Of a DNA stretch of 22,783 nucleotides, positions 22,738-22,783 are shown piece after piece. This stretch comes from an uncultured Lachnospiraceae bacterium (GTDB lineage: Bacteria; Bacillota_A; Clostridia; Lachnospirales; Lachnospiraceae). Every line of letters begins with the position of its first letter. The stretch's first letter is position 1. Location: the NCBI GenBank assembly GCA_902773195.1, contig CACYDL010000179.1, forward strand, positions 1-22,783, written 5' to 3'. The notes under the pieces were generated by a model. It saw only the letters and a list, made by a program, of their open reading frames with translations. It did no database searches and was not told the origin of the DNA. The position numbers were made by a program, and so were the translations under genes.

Positions 22738-22783
22738 GGAGGGCCTCAGCTCTCCTCCGGCGTCGTGAATGACAGGACGGGAC
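22700..22783 (+). repeat. Imperfect direct repeat at the 3' end of the amidotransferase gene
   Basis: The 32-base stretch 22700-22731 (containing TCCTCCGGCATCGTGG and GATGACAGGATGGGAC) recurs at about 22752-22783 with a few substitutions (CATCGTGG becomes CGTCGTGA). The spacing is 52 bp and the second copy runs off the window edge, so more copies may follow. The first copy encodes the last residues of the protein. Confidence 0.75.

Overview
The window is GC-rich DNA with strong Shine-Dalgarno sites, sigma-A type promoters (TTGACA / TATAAT), a CIRCE heat-shock operator and a near-consensus cre box. Together with a bifunctional AdhE, a DUF624 protein and a CUT1 sugar transporter without its own ATPase, this points to a GC-rich anaerobic Firmicute, most likely a Clostridia/Lachnospiraceae-type gut or rumen fermenter. 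The taxonomic call is an inference from gene content and style, not from a marker gene.

Layout. (1) 61-900: a leftward TetR-family regulator with a clear promoter and a terminator that overlaps its stop codon. (2) 1042-8360: a leftward maltodextrin-type locus: LacI-family regulator, sugar-binding protein, two CUT1 permeases, a DUF624 (YesL-like) membrane protein and the 4-alpha-glucanotransferase MalQ. The promoter before the binding-protein gene carries a cre box, a dyad over the -10 and a LacI-type operator just downstream. Hairpins after the binding-protein gene and after the second permease probably step expression down along the operon. (3) 8518-9181: a small heat-shock protein (Hsp20) under a promoter overlapped by CIRCE. 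(4) 9338-10887: a rightward AGCS sodium:amino-acid symporter with a long leader hairpin. (5) 10920-15020, leftward: AdhE, an APH-type phosphotransferase and a hotdog acyl-CoA thioesterase. (6) 15114-17030, leftward: a frameshifted gene for a secreted protein of unknown function, then a DUF1232 protein with a long Ala/Glu-rich tail. (7) 17098-18403: a rightward AspT/YidE-type carrier lacking RCK domains. (8) 18471-22737: a rightward polar amino-acid (glutamate-like) ABC operon of binding protein, two permeases and ATPase, ending with a gamma-glutamyl hydrolase-type class I amidotransferase.

As a whole the region reads as nutrient capture and fermentation: import and breakdown of alpha-glucans under LacI and catabolite control, ethanol formation by AdhE, and uptake of amino acids by three transporter types. 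Intergenic spaces hold several unrelated GC-rich short tandem-repeat arrays (units of about 16, 18, 19 and 35 bp). I found no rRNA or tRNA gene, CRISPR array, insertion sequence, phage gene or recognisable defence system, and no convincing entirely new system. The oddest items are the frameshifted secreted protein, the two binding proteins without a lipobox, the paired boxes at the adhE promoter and the tandem repeats.
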